From positions 1 to 48,851 of the forward strand of contig REAP01000005.1 of NCBI GenBank assembly GCA_004294385.1: DNA of 48,851 nt, given 5' to 3'. Below, in pieces: positions 17,101 through 24,676 of this stretch. The position numbers were made by a program, and so were the translations under genes. Every line of letters starts with the position of its first letter. Within the stretch, counting starts at the first letter, position 1. The notes beneath the pieces are model-generated. The model worked only from the letters and a program-made list of their open reading frames with translations. It was not told the origin of the DNA and did not search any database. Origin of the DNA: Oscillatoriales cyanobacterium (GTDB taxonomy: Bacteria > Cyanobacteriota > Cyanobacteriia > Cyanobacteriales > Microcoleaceae).

Positions 17101-18090
17101 TGGGTAATTGTGGAATACCTGCCGCATGAAATAAGCCGCGTGTTCTGTATCCGGTTCTGCCCAAATATTGCCTTTTTTGTAAGGGCCATAATCTGCATCC
17201 AGGGGAATTAATTTATATTTGACTAAAAAACTATTGCCCACATTCATAAATTCTGTATTTGATGAATAGCCAGTGGCAATTACAGGTTTGCCATAAAACA
17301 TGGCTTCTGCCATTGTCAAGCCAAATCCTTCGCAGCGATGCAGGGATAGATAACAATCGCAATTATACAGTAAACCGTTGATTTCGTTTTTAGATAAATA
17401 TCCGTCTAGATGTTGGATGTTTGGAGAATTTCCGATGGCTGATTGTAATAAGGCTAAATCTCGGAGGTTTTTGGCGGAGTTGGAAGATTTGAGAATCAAT
17501 AATACGCGCTCATCTTCGCCAAAAGCTTGTTTAAATGCTTGAATTGCCGCTAAAGGATTTTTGCGTTCGATGAGGCTGGAAAAGTCGAATATAAATAGGA
17601 ATATAAATTTGTTTTCTGGCAAACTCAAGGATTGTCTGTTCAGGTAAGATGGTGGTAGCTCAATACTCGGCATGATTTTGATGACGGGAATTGGCGAGAC
17701 TAGGGAAATTGCTTCGGCGCAATAGTTGCTGTAAGTCCAGATTTCGTGGAAATTGTCAAATACTGGTTGCCATTTCTGGGGAAATTCGGGAATTTCCCAG
17801 GCCCAAAAGCCGATGTTGTAGCGATTTTGAAAATAGCTGGAACCTGAATGTTTTAAGAAAGTGTTGACTTCATCGGCGTTGACTTGAATTAAGTTTACGG
17901 GATAAGGATTGTCTGGGCTGAATTTTTGATAGGTGGTATCTTGATTGCGGTGGGGACTACGGGTAAAATTGTTGATGGTGAAGGGAATGTTGGCGGCTTC
18001 TACGGCCCTGATATTTGCTCTGACTCCTTCTCCAACTCCAAATTCGCCGTTGATGTAGCCGGCGATGTTAATTCCTAAGTTATGGTTCAT
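14104..18090 (-). CDS. Three-domain glycosyltransferase: GT4 + GT2 + GT41 (SPINDLY/OGT-like)
   Basis: The protein has 1328 residues. Residues 1-365 form a GT4-like GT-B domain (GYINGEFGVGEGVRAN; LSLHRCEGFGLTMAEAMFYG). Residues 400-640 form a GT2 GT-A domain (VSICIPTYNGAAFIGEAIES; ISDDGSTDAT). A helical linker follows. Residues 910-1328 resemble the catalytic C-terminus of O-GlcNAc transferase-type GT41 enzymes (IRLGVLLDTISAEPDTFAAI; MSGVKAFKIIPELRATWAKI; LDSYPDSGAASLVAPLLAGL). It probably glycosylates proteins or extends a surface glycan in the cytoplasm. Two dispersed repeats are inserted in frame (about residues 371-381 and 1000-1031), the second inside the GT41 domain. The last codons and the stop lie in a repeat remnant. 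It is divergent from a methyltransferase-GT gene. Confidence 0.9.
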   Translation of the reverse strand: MNHNLGINIAGYINGEFGVGEGVRANIRAVEAANIPFTINNFTRSPHRNQDTTYQKFSPDNPYPVNLIQVNADEVNTFLKHSGSSYFQNRYNIGFWAWEIPEFPQKWQPVFDNFHEIWTYSNYCAEAISLVSPIPVIKIMPSIELPPSYLNRQSLSLPENKFIFLFIFDFSSLIERKNPLAAIQAFKQAFGEDERVLLILKSSNSAKNLRDLALLQSAIGNSPNIQHLDGYLSKNEINGLLYNCDCYLSLHRCEGFGLTMAEAMFYGKPVIATGYSSNTEFMNVGNSFLVKYKLIPLDADYGPYKKGNIWAEPDTEHAAYFMRQVFHNYPEAQQVGAIAAQDIKTLLSPKVAGKRIQKRLEYIQHIPGLWSVGTRQCRVPTGIELNFAQKSENNLPSSTETTQPLVSICIPTYNGAAFIGEAIESALAQTYPNLEVIISDDGSTDATIAIAQSFQSQTSADLRIILHRNYGLSQNWNFCISQAKGKYIKFLFQDDFIAPECIAKMVAVAEQHPKIGMVFSPRGITIDASESNPILLRASQSINDLHKGWSNLKSIQPGQELLADTNCLTNPINKIGEPTTVLIARRVFAEIGLFDSGLSQYVDLDMWWRIMGNYHIGFVDEKLSSLRIHPEQQTWKNFAAGENHKDVVRFYNKLLNSAEYSFLNQQIKQTIQQKLDLRTQRDLSDLSKLVELYKKSPTNQSIVSRLRQYRQQIARHWLSLPADKFESAYLGETGKSHQLLLDSGIKHEILTEEEQNFVQQLCSKLSEGGEILDKMQYLLAAMLYREAYQLPFEYRNAAIPEWFFEDMMKFLFQSPTYFQATGEVESYSRYLQDLIDYVAGNIASFPDSELWHYLAQFVTQNINLKALYLSEDNLLNIESQQAEIIESYLTNIGCQIDFKFQDRKLESGKIRLGVLLDTISAEPDTFAAIPAFEYLDRDKFEIIVYYFQIQAEELGRYCESRVDKLVHLSTDLLSQVEEMRSHNLDILLICTNIAVGNSLWSLSGVEMSTSITLRINYVEMSTSTTLSDRKNPKRLSGCHTTDTPKPSTLLSLHRLARLQIAAGALIPMMTGRNIDRILVGNLTLPVDAPAEYGEKLITLEGSGICFSYPVPSEHSTVKPTRSSWGATDQSVIFMSGVKAFKIIPELRATWAKIIAATPNSILVLYPFHSRPENYPTMPFYHQMRSLFAEFGIDKQRLVMIRALPTSADYQECLKLADIYLDSYPDSGAASLVAPLLAGLPVVVRDGQNMRSQKSAAVLKELQFPELVANSENSYVEMSTALGTNSELRRHYRDQVQRKMATNPKFLDSRAYSLQLGTLLAETFFHRHL
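14998..15095 (-). repeat. In-frame repeat insertion (39-bp period) inside GT41 domain
   Basis: Two copies of TGAGCGTA(G/A)TCGAAGTGGACATTTCGAC start at 15014 and 15053, 39 bp apart. They include the CGACTCCGCTCA core of the dispersed CCCTTCGACTCCGCTCAGGG elements. They encode VEMSTSITLRINY and VEMSTSTTLSDRK. The insertion has no counterpart in the conserved GT41 pattern, and 39 is divisible by three, so the frame is kept. Confidence 0.8.
16949..16977 (-). repeat. In-frame 29-bp palindrome in the GT4-GT2 linker
   Basis: Perfect 14-bp arms GTAGGGACACGGCA (16949-16962) and TGCCGTGTCCCTAC (16964-16977) surround one base. The same palindrome occurs, slightly degraded, in non-coding DNA at 21021-21039 and 30333-30357. 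Here it encodes VGTRQCRVPT between the first two glycosyltransferase domains. Confidence 0.85.
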
Positions 18091-18397
18091 AGTTTTTGGT
18101 ATAATAATTTTTTAACTGATTTAGCGATTGCACATTTCATCCAACTGTTCACTTAGCCATAAATATACCAACCTTCTAGGCAATTAGGACGTTGGCAATT
18201 GCTGAATTCAGTGATTTTCTTCCTTCTTCCTTCTTCCTTCTTCCTTCTTCCTTCTTCCTTCTCCTATTTTAGTGCTTGGCAAATGTGCCGATCGCTATTG
18301 TATACTGACATCGCCACGCTGATTAAATGCTAGTGGTCTATGGTAATCTGTTATTTGGTTTCATTTTATTAAAAACTAATCAGGAATTTTGTAGAAA
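18091..18397. repeat. Divergent promoter gap with TTCTTCC heptamer array
   Basis: The 307-bp space between two divergent glycosyltransferase genes contains a near-perfect TTCTTCC array of about seven copies (18217-18264). The flanks should hold both promoters. I see no strong consensus boxes. A run in which only purines fall on one strand could adopt unusual DNA structure. No gene is present. Confidence 0.75.
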
Positions 18398-20068
18398 GTG
18401 ATCGATCGCATCAACCACGACCTCTTGAATCTGCTACCCCCGGATGCTAAAGTCATTGTCGAAATTGGCTGTGGTACGGGTGCTATGGGCGCACAGTACA
18501 AGCTGACTAATCCCCACTGTCAGTATATTGGCATTGAATGCGATCGAGAAAAAGCGAAAATTGCAGTCGATCGGCTAAACTGGGTGACGATCGCCAATAT
18601 TGAAGAAACAGACATCGCAAGTCTCGATATCGCCCCAGGTACCGTCGATTGTTTGATTTTTGGCGATTTGTTACCTTACTTCAAAAATCCTTGGGATATC
18701 CTCAAGCAGTACAGCACTTTTCTGAATCCAGAGGGGCAAATTTTCGCCAAAATTCCCAATGTTCAATATTGGCGCAGAATTGTCCATCTGTTGCGGGGAC
18801 AATGGGAAAATCCTGAAGGCAAAATGCAACACTGGTTTACCCTAGAAAGGATTAAATCACTATTTGCTGAAGCCGGATTGCAGGTTTACGAATTGCAAGG
18901 AAAGGGACAGAAAACCGACAATTTTGCCCAGTTTCAGGAATTGCTGCATCCAATGGTCAAGGCTTTAGAACTACAATCGAGTAGTTTTGCGACGGAAACG
19001 GGTGCTGAATATTATATTGTGCGATCGAACAAAACCTCCGTACAACCACGCAGACTACTGATCCAAACCATTATTATGGCTCCTACAGGGTGCGATCGGC
19101 TGCGAGTTTTGGAACCAGACAAATTTAGTGCTACAATTCCAGGTGTCCGCACCGTATCTGGGGTGAAAACAACAGAATTAATTGCCCCGCTTCCCGCCGA
19201 AGAAAAGGTATTTGTTTGGCAGCGGACAATTATGCAGTATCCTGCCTATATTCCCCGACTCAAACAACTTTTACAACAAGGCTATTTAATAGTAGCTGAA
19301 ATTGACGACAATCCCATCCGTCGCCGGGAATATGCAGATAACAATTACCTCAGCTACCGTGGCTGTCATTGCGTTCAAACTTCTACAGAACCCCTAGCCA
19401 AAGTTTTGCGGCAGCACAATCCCAATGTTGCCGTATTTGCAAATCAATTAGCCGTTCTACCTCCGCCACGAACTTATTCAGAAGATACAGTCACGATATT
19501 TTTCGGTGCCATCAATCGCGAAAAAGATTGGCAACCAATCATGGCAGCACTGAATCGAGTTTTAGTCGCTCACAAACACCGCATTCGAGTTAAAGTGATT
19601 CACGATAGGCTGTTTTTTGACTCTTTGCAAATAGCACACAAAGACTTTGAGTCATTTTGCAGTTACGAACGATATCAAGAAATCATGTACAGTTGCGACA
19701 TCGCTCTCTTACCGCTAGTTTCTAACCCGATTAATGAAATGAAATCTGATTTGAAGTTTCTTGAATGTGCGGCGCGGGGAGTTGCGGTGTTGGCAAGTCC
19801 TACGGTGTATGAAAATTCAATTGTTGAAGGTGAAACCGGGTTAATTTATCGATATGAAAAAGAGTTTGAAAATAAGCTGAATTTGCTGATTTCCGATGCT
19901 CAAACGCGCAGGCAAATAGCTGGGAATGCTTACGAGTGGGTGCGCGACAACCGTTTGCTGTGCGGGCACTATCGGCAGCGACGAGACTGGTACTTACAGA
20001 TGCTGGATGAGTTGCCGCGTTTGAATGCTGAGTTGTGCGATCGGCTTCCAGAGTTATTTGAGGACTGA
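18398..20068 (+). CDS. SAM-methyltransferase / glycosyltransferase fusion
   Basis: This is a 556-residue protein starting at GTG. Residues 1-190 form a class I methyltransferase: motif I VIVEIGCGTGAMGAQY, then CLIFGDLLPYF and IFAKIPNVQYW. Residues 215-545 resemble a GT-B glycosyltransferase, with VAEIDDNP in the N-terminal half. The donor-side pattern is LPLVSNPINEMKSDLKFLEC, then GVAVLASPTVYENSI. It should methylate and extend sugar residues of a glycan. It is divergent from the three-domain glycosyltransferase and 53 bp upstream of a GT-A-like gene, so the three genes probably serve one glycan. The GTG gives the complete first methyltransferase helix. Acceptors are unknown. Confidence 0.87.
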   Translation: MIDRINHDLLNLLPPDAKVIVEIGCGTGAMGAQYKLTNPHCQYIGIECDREKAKIAVDRLNWVTIANIEETDIASLDIAPGTVDCLIFGDLLPYFKNPWDILKQYSTFLNPEGQIFAKIPNVQYWRRIVHLLRGQWENPEGKMQHWFTLERIKSLFAEAGLQVYELQGKGQKTDNFAQFQELLHPMVKALELQSSSFATETGAEYYIVRSNKTSVQPRRLLIQTIIMAPTGCDRLRVLEPDKFSATIPGVRTVSGVKTTELIAPLPAEEKVFVWQRTIMQYPAYIPRLKQLLQQGYLIVAEIDDNPIRRREYADNNYLSYRGCHCVQTSTEPLAKVLRQHNPNVAVFANQLAVLPPPRTYSEDTVTIFFGAINREKDWQPIMAALNRVLVAHKHRIRVKVIHDRLFFDSLQIAHKDFESFCSYERYQEIMYSCDIALLPLVSNPINEMKSDLKFLECAARGVAVLASPTVYENSIVEGETGLIYRYEKEFENKLNLLISDAQTRRQIAGNAYEWVRDNRLLCGHYRQRRDWYLQMLDELPRLNAELCDRLPELFED

Positions 20069-20121
20069 ATGCGGTAAAATTATTGTTCTGTTTTATCGTT
20101 TAATTTTTAATTATTAATCAA

Positions 20122-20991
20122 ATGCGAATTCTATTCACTATTGCCCACTTTTACAATCCCAGCGGCGACGGGAAACACGCTTCCCAGAGGAATGATCCGC
20201 AACCGCGACTCAATGCTTTAACCGCTTGCATCACATCCCTGCAAGCTTTGTACGGTAAATCTCAGTGCATGATTGATATTAGCGAATGTGCAACTATCCC
20301 AGCAAATCAAAACCAAAATCACGAAATTGATATTGTTGTTTGCACTACCCAAGGCTATCATCTGTTGGCTCAATTACCGATACAGCCGAAATCTTTCATG
20401 CACCATGCTACACAATGCGAACCGCTGTTGTTGGGGTTTGAGTGTCAGGCAGTTTTGCGCGCTTGTCTTGACAAATATGATTATTTCTGTTACTTGGAAG
20501 ATGATTTAATTTTGCATGATTCGTGGTTTTTTAATAAATTAAACTGGTTCAGACATCACGGTAGCAATGGCAATTTGTTGCAACCAAACCGTTATGAAAT
20601 ATCGCCTCAAGCACCTGTTTTTAAAGCTTATATCGATGGAGATTTAACGCCGTCTGCGACTGCAAAATTTCAAAATGTGGAGGAACAGCGGCAGTTATTG
20701 GGCAAAATCATGGAACAAAAAATCGCTTTTGAGCGGGCTTTAAATCCTCATTCTGGATGCTATTTTTTGAATGCGGAACAAATGAAACACTGGGCTAGCC
20801 AGCCTGATTTTCTGGACAGGGATACTAGCTTTATCGGCCCGCTAGAAAGTGCGGCGACTTTGGGAATTATGCGGAATTTTAGAGTTTATAAGCCTGTTTC
20901 TGCTTATGCTAATTTTTTGGAAATTCAACACTTTGGATCGAGTTTTCTCAAGTTGATTGGTAATAAGGTGAGGCTGTCGGAAGAGGGATGA
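20122..20991 (+). CDS. Putative GT-A glycosyltransferase-like protein
   Basis: The protein has 289 residues. MRILFTIAHFYNP opens with a buried strand. YDYFCYLEDDLILHDSWFFN (about residues 119-138) has an acidic E-D-D triad after hydrophobic residues, as in the DxD metal site of GT-A enzymes. The later NPHSGCYFLNAEQMKHW segment also fits a GT-A acceptor region. It is 53 bp downstream of the methyltransferase-GT fusion on the same strand and probably in the same operon. No signal peptide or membrane helix is visible. A close family is not recognised, so substrate and activity are inferred. Confidence 0.72.
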   Translation: MRILFTIAHFYNPSGDGKHASQRNDPQPRLNALTACITSLQALYGKSQCMIDISECATIPANQNQNHEIDIVVCTTQGYHLLAQLPIQPKSFMHHATQCEPLLLGFECQAVLRACLDKYDYFCYLEDDLILHDSWFFNKLNWFRHHGSNGNLLQPNRYEISPQAPVFKAYIDGDLTPSATAKFQNVEEQRQLLGKIMEQKIAFERALNPHSGCYFLNAEQMKHWASQPDFLDRDTSFIGPLESAATLGIMRNFRVYKPVSAYANFLEIQHFGSSFLKLIGNKVRLSEEG

Positions 20992-21020
20992 GTTGCATTA
21001 TCGGTCAGCAAAGAGTCCAA

Positions 21021-21075
21021 GGCAATGCCGTGTCCCTACTCCAAAATAATATTGTAGGGACTAAGGCCAAGCCGT
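21021..21075. repeat. Non-coding copy of GGCA-TGCCGTGTCCCTAC palindrome
   Basis: GGCAATGCCGTGTCCCTAC (21021-21039) differs by one base from the in-gene copy at 16959-16977. It is followed by TTGTAGGGACTAAGGCCAAG, a degenerate second arm. It lies between convergent genes and may act as a weak terminator. Confidence 0.65.
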
Positions 21076-21155
21076 CTCCTAATTTCGGGTACTATTAATT
21101 CCGATGCTACCGCATTTGATATTACACAGTATTCACCATCTTAATTTTGCTTTGA

Positions 21156-21959
21156 TTAAGCAGTCAAAACATCGCCGATTCTCACATTACCACTGTTGAT
21201 AACTTTGGCTAAAACTCCGGTTTGTGCGTGACCGAATTCTTGTTGTAGTAAACTGAGTAAGGAAATATCCCGATCGCCCGTTTCTGGATTCACTTCTATA
21301 TTGACACAGCGACCGATTCGTGCTGTAACTTCGATTCGCGCCGTACCTAGTTGAAAATGTTGGCCGATTAACTCAAATTCTGACCAAGCTGCCATACCTT
21401 CTAGCACAATATTCGGACGAAATCGGCGTACATCAATGTGGCTACCAGCCCTTGCTGTTAATTGGTCTAATGTTGCTTGACTGAGTAAAGAAATGTGCAC
21501 GGGTTCTCTGTCAGGATAGCGAGTTTCGCCGCTGCTATTTCCGGCTAAATGCAACGGTAATCGCTGTGGGTGTCTGGCTTCTTTTGTGGGTTCAATTGTC
21601 GCTAGATATTCGGTGAAAAAGCTGCTGATGCGATCGCGCCCTGCTGCAATATTCGCTTCTGCTGTTAATACTGCAACTCCTTGACGTTTGACTGTCAAAA
21701 CGGCTGTTTCCGGTTCGTAATGGCACTCTAGGGCTGCTAACAAAGGCCAATCGTTTTGAACAGCCAAATATTTTTTGCTCATCCAGGGCGCATTTTCTGC
21801 TTGAATGTTTGCAGATTTCATGCTATCTGCAAACATTAAGGCAAAAGCGCGATCGCCTTTAATGCCATGTCCCGCTGTTAACACAAATTCTGACATTTCT
21901 TGCGGTGTCAGCCCTTTAATTGGATAAGTGAATAACTGTTTTATTGTTGCAGATATCAT
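21156..21959 (-). CDS. MOSC-domain protein (molybdenum cofactor sulfurase C-terminal type)
   Basis: The protein has 267 residues. The N-terminal MOSC beta-barrel motif is LFTYPIKGLTPQEMSEFVLT, followed by GIKGDRAFAL. The C-terminal MOSC domain carries HIDVRRFRPNIVLEG and ARIGRCVNIEVNPETG with a conserved Cys. Such proteins bind or transfer molybdopterin or sulfur and relate to the YcbX/mARC group. Here there is no ferredoxin domain, so it would need a separate electron donor. It is a single gene convergent with the glycosyltransferase operon. The specific substrate is not known. Confidence 0.92.
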   Translation of the reverse strand: MISATIKQLFTYPIKGLTPQEMSEFVLTAGHGIKGDRAFALMFADSMKSANIQAENAPWMSKKYLAVQNDWPLLAALECHYEPETAVLTVKRQGVAVLTAEANIAAGRDRISSFFTEYLATIEPTKEARHPQRLPLHLAGNSSGETRYPDREPVHISLLSQATLDQLTARAGSHIDVRRFRPNIVLEGMAAWSEFELIGQHFQLGTARIEVTARIGRCVNIEVNPETGDRDISLLSLLQQEFGHAQTGVLAKVINSGNVRIGDVLTA

Positions 21960-22000
21960 AAATTTTAGGAAGTTACTACAATTTTAACTCTCACTCTTGT

Positions 22001-22028
22001 CCCCCCTTACTAAGGGGGGCTAGGGGGG
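22001..22028. repeat. CCCCCCTTA-TAAGGGGGG palindrome
   Basis: Nine-bp perfect arms (22001-22009 and 22011-22019) around one base are followed by CTAGGGGGGT. This is a common cyanobacterial intergenic palindrome type. It separates the MOSC and ABM-domain genes. Confidence 0.65.
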
Positions 22029-22074
22029 TCGAAGCTATTTCACAAACATTAATAAAATTGCTATAAAAAGCCGA

Positions 22075-22374
22075 TTAAGCCAGCAATTGATAGCGACGGA
22101 TATCTGGCGGTGCGACTGCCAAACCTGCTAATTTTAGCACTGCGGTTTGAATGTGAATTGAAGCGAGATGTAGTTCCAGCAAATCCGCGCTTTCCCACTC
22201 TTCAACGAAGGTGAAATCTGTGGGATCTGCTTGATTTTGGAGGAGTTCGTATTTGATGCAGCCTGCTTCTTGGCAAGTCGGCTCGATAATGCTCAGTAGC
22301 AGAGATTTAAGTTCTTTCACTTTGTCGGGAAAGGCGACGAGGCGGACGACGACTCGCAAGGTTGGCTGGGACAT
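22075..22374 (-). CDS. ABM-domain (antibiotic biosynthesis monooxygenase-like) small protein
   Basis: This 99-residue ferredoxin-like alpha/beta barrel protein begins LRVVVRLVAFPDKVKELKSL. It continues with IEPTCQEAGCIKYELLQNQ and FTFVEEWESADLLELHLAS, the usual ABM/YgiN pattern, including the His that ends the long helix. YgiN-type members act as quinol monooxygenases or small-molecule stress enzymes. The function here is unproven. I chose the ATG at 22374 (MSQPT) because the domain starts right after it. An upstream in-frame start would add 23 residues with no family match. Confidence 0.88.
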   Translation of the reverse strand: MSQPTLRVVVRLVAFPDKVKELKSLLLSIIEPTCQEAGCIKYELLQNQADPTDFTFVEEWESADLLELHLASIHIQTAVLKLAGLAVAPPDIRRYQLLA

Positions 22375-22443
22375 AGGAGAAATGTCACTCACTGAAAAAA
22401 TTATGATTTCACCTAAAGTACCCCAAACCAACACATTAGTCAA

Positions 22444-22750
22444 TCGATTTTAGATTTTAGATTTTAGGTTTTAGATTTAGGCGCTTTTGCCTCAACAACC
22501 GGGTTTATTACTAGATTTTCTTCCTTCCTAAAGCGGTTCCTGATCCCTTCTGCCCTTCGGCCCTTCGACTCCGCTCAGGGAAAAGATCGCGGTTCCTTCT
22601 TCCTTCTTCCTGAAGCGGTTCCTGAACCCTTCGACGGAGTTCATCCTGCCCTTCGACTCCGCTCAGGATAAACTGCGTCGAAGGGCTCAGAATAAACTGC
22701 GTCGAAGGGCTTTCTTCCTTCTTCCTTCTTCCTTCTTCCTTCTTCCTTCA
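22444..22750. repeat. Dense mosaic of repeats (TTTTAGA, GCGGTTCCTGA, CCCTTCGACTCCGC, TTCTTCC)
   Basis: Nearly the whole gap consists of repeats: TTTTAGA heptamers (22447-22475), GCGGTTCCTGA units (about 22532 and 22615), full or partial CCCTTCGACTCCGCTCAGGG elements (22561-22580 and 22649-22667), two AACTGCGTCGAAGGGCT copies near 22671-22710, and a TTCTTCC array (about 22711-22747). It runs almost to the stop codon of the next gene at 22755. No gene is seen. Confidence 0.85.
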
Positions 22751-22754
22751 AATT

Positions 22755-23432
22755 TCAATCTTTGGGATAAAAGCGCTTATTTTCGGTAGAATATTCCCAG
22801 GCGATCGCATCCGGGTCTTTTTCGCGGCTCCAATCACCAAACTCCGGCTTGACTTTCCACTTACCGATGGTGGTAGCATGAACCTTAAACCTGCGGGAGA
22901 GTTCAGTCTGGGTAAAAGAGATTTTGGGATTTGCAACACTATTCTTTTGAGTGATGGGGAATAATTCTGGATTTTTGTTTGAGACTTGTTTCTGATTTAT
23001 TTCAGGTGCTGTCACAGCTATTTTCACAGGAATTGTTTCAGCTTGATTGATATTTGGAGCTACCTGGAAATAATACAAAATTCCACCTTGCTCAGTCACT
23101 TCAAAATCCGCTGCAAACTCAGATGCGCGCTCGTCTAGATACTCTTGAACCTTTGAGCCGGGAAGTTTGGCATTCATTGCCAAATCAAGGGCTGTGACTC
23201 GCCCTTTGTTTTCCTTAATTAATCGGTAGAAAACCGAGTCTAGATGAGCGAGTTGATGTTTTTGGTGCTGCTGGTAGAGCTTATAGGCCCATCCCATGCC
23301 GGCTGTTGCTGCGATCGCCCAAAACATCCCTCCCGACTCGAAACTGGCCACCGCCGTTAAGGAAATGGGCAAAAGTAGGGTAAGATATCCCCAGATACTG
23401 CCTTTCTGTAGGTTATTGCTGTTTTTGACCAT
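22755..23432 (-). CDS. Membrane-anchored protein with C-terminal HTH-like region, function unknown
   Basis: The protein has 225 residues. One or two hydrophobic segments (about residues 13-50, YLTLLLPISLTAVASF then MFWAIAATAGMGWAY) precede a winged-helix-like region (VFYRLIKENKGRVTALDLAM) and a linker. The C-terminus, FTQTELSRRFKVHATTIGKW, looks like a helix-turn-helix or homeodomain-like motif. It may be a membrane-bound regulator, but no family is recognised. AGGA lies a few bases upstream of the ATG. Its start codon is only 12 bp from the divergent lipoprotein gene, so each promoter must lie inside the other gene. Confidence 0.72.
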   Translation of the reverse strand: MVKNSNNLQKGSIWGYLTLLLPISLTAVASFESGGMFWAIAATAGMGWAYKLYQQHQKHQLAHLDSVFYRLIKENKGRVTALDLAMNAKLPGSKVQEYLDERASEFAADFEVTEQGGILYYFQVAPNINQAETIPVKIAVTAPEINQKQVSNKNPELFPITQKNSVANPKISFTQTELSRRFKVHATTIGKWKVKPEFGDWSREKDPDAIAWEYSTENKRFYPKD

Positions 23433-23444
23433 AATTCCTAAATC

Positions 23445-23933
23445 ATGTACTTTTTACCAAAACAAATTGCTGCGTTGATTCTGATAATTGTTGCTTGCTG
23501 TTTCTTGACGGTTAGTTGCACCGACAATAGCCGAGGTGCCCAATGTGTTAAATTGATTGACAATATTACCAAGGGCTACACTTTTCTTGGAAAAGAAAGA
23601 GACAGCAACGATACAGCAACTATTAAGAAGTTAGCCAAAGATTTAAACCAAACATCTAAAGAATTGGAGTCTCTGCAACTAAGAGATGCAAACCTCAAAG
23701 AATTTCAGAGCGAGTCGGTTAAATCGTTCCGGCAAATGGGTCAAACATTTGGAGACATAGGCAAATCTCTTGAGGTAGGAAATCGCGCTCCTATAAGTAT
23801 AGAAGGTCTAGAGGAAGTCCGAAAAGCTCGAGCGGATATTATTAAATTTGGACAGCAGGGTAACGATGCCGCAGCAAATCAAGAGGCTGTGACTAAAAAG
23901 CTGATTAAGTATTGTCAGAGCGATCGATCTTAG
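23445..23933 (+). CDS. Putative lipoprotein, function unknown
   Basis: This 162-residue protein has a typical lipoprotein signal: hydrophobic AALILIIVACCFLTVSC, with the lipobox LTVSC ending at Cys25 or so. The mature part is helical and charged (ETVKKL-like repeats of Lys, Glu and Gln), with FRQMGQTFGDIGKSLEVG in the middle. The pattern recalls small cyanobacterial lipoproteins of unknown role. It begins 12 bp from a divergent membrane protein gene, which hints at shared regulation. No ribosome-binding site is obvious. Confidence 0.78.
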   Translation: MYFLPKQIAALILIIVACCFLTVSCTDNSRGAQCVKLIDNITKGYTFLGKERDSNDTATIKKLAKDLNQTSKELESLQLRDANLKEFQSESVKSFRQMGQTFGDIGKSLEVGNRAPISIEGLEEVRKARADIIKFGQQGNDAAANQEAVTKKLIKYCQSDRS

Positions 23934-23980
23934 GAGAACCGGAGTATTCAAAATCCGCTTTTTAAGGGAGCTAGACGCGA

Positions 23981-24016
23981 TTCCCAATGCCCCATTCCCA
24001 ATGCCCCATTCCCAAA
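23981..24016. repeat. CCCAATGCCCCATT repeat array
   Basis: TTCCCAATGCCCCATT is present in two full tandem copies plus a partial, just after the stop codon of the next, minus-strand gene. It belongs to the GGGCATT/GGGAATT family read on the other strand. Confidence 0.7.
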
Positions 24017-24017
24017 C

Positions 24018-24512
24018 TCAATGATGAATTTCTAAATTCAAGATGTATCGACCGAGTTGCACTTTTTCCGACCATAACTCGTATTCTAACCGCAGATGTC
24101 CCGGTTCAGGTTTTCCTGTGAGAGTTAATTGGCGGGTGAAATTGCGGAGGCGTAACTGTTCAGGAGTCGCTAGGGAATCGCCCTGAAGCCAATAGCGGCT
24201 CAAGCCGTACATCCCTCGCTCCCAGGCGTGGCGGTAACTGTATTTGCCGTTTCCTTGCATGGTCATAACTACTCGATAGGGCGAAACTTCTAGCCACAGC
24301 AACCGTGGTTTTGTAGCAGTTGGTAAGATGGAAATTTGCTCGGAAGAGTCATCGGGAAATGTGCGATCGACTATGGCTGGTTCGTGCAATAATAAGTGGA
24401 AGCGATCGTTGTCTTTTTGATACAGTGTACCAGCAGTTTCAACGAATGACCATAGGGGTAAATCTGTGGATATTAGTGATAAACTTACAGGCTTGCGTTG
24501 ATGGGTTAGCAT
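24018..24512 (-). CDS. Conserved cyanobacterial hypothetical protein
   Basis: This is a 164-residue soluble protein without signal peptide or membrane helix. Beta-rich segments (RLLWLEVSPYRVVMTMQGNG, HLRLEYELWSEKVQLGRYIL) and a central YSYRHAWERGMYGLSRYW are visible. I do not recognise a characterised family. The start at 24512 (MLTHQRKP) is preferred. The in-frame extension to 24614 is AT-rich and unlike the rest of the protein. The gene is divergent from aroA and shares its short upstream region. Confidence 0.75.
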   Translation of the reverse strand: MLTHQRKPVSLSLISTDLPLWSFVETAGTLYQKDNDRFHLLLHEPAIVDRTFPDDSSEQISILPTATKPRLLWLEVSPYRVVMTMQGNGKYSYRHAWERGMYGLSRYWLQGDSLATPEQLRLRNFTRQLTLTGKPEPGHLRLEYELWSEKVQLGRYILNLEIHH

Positions 24513-24676
24513 AATAAAAAATGTATGATTGCTCAGGTTAACAGATTGTGAGTTTAAGTAGATACATAGACATAAATCGTAAATTTCTCGTAATATTTTT
24601 GTTTCTTTGTACATTACTGATTTGGGACTGAGAAGACGCTAGGATGAATAACGCCATCTCATCCTAGTTTATCTCA

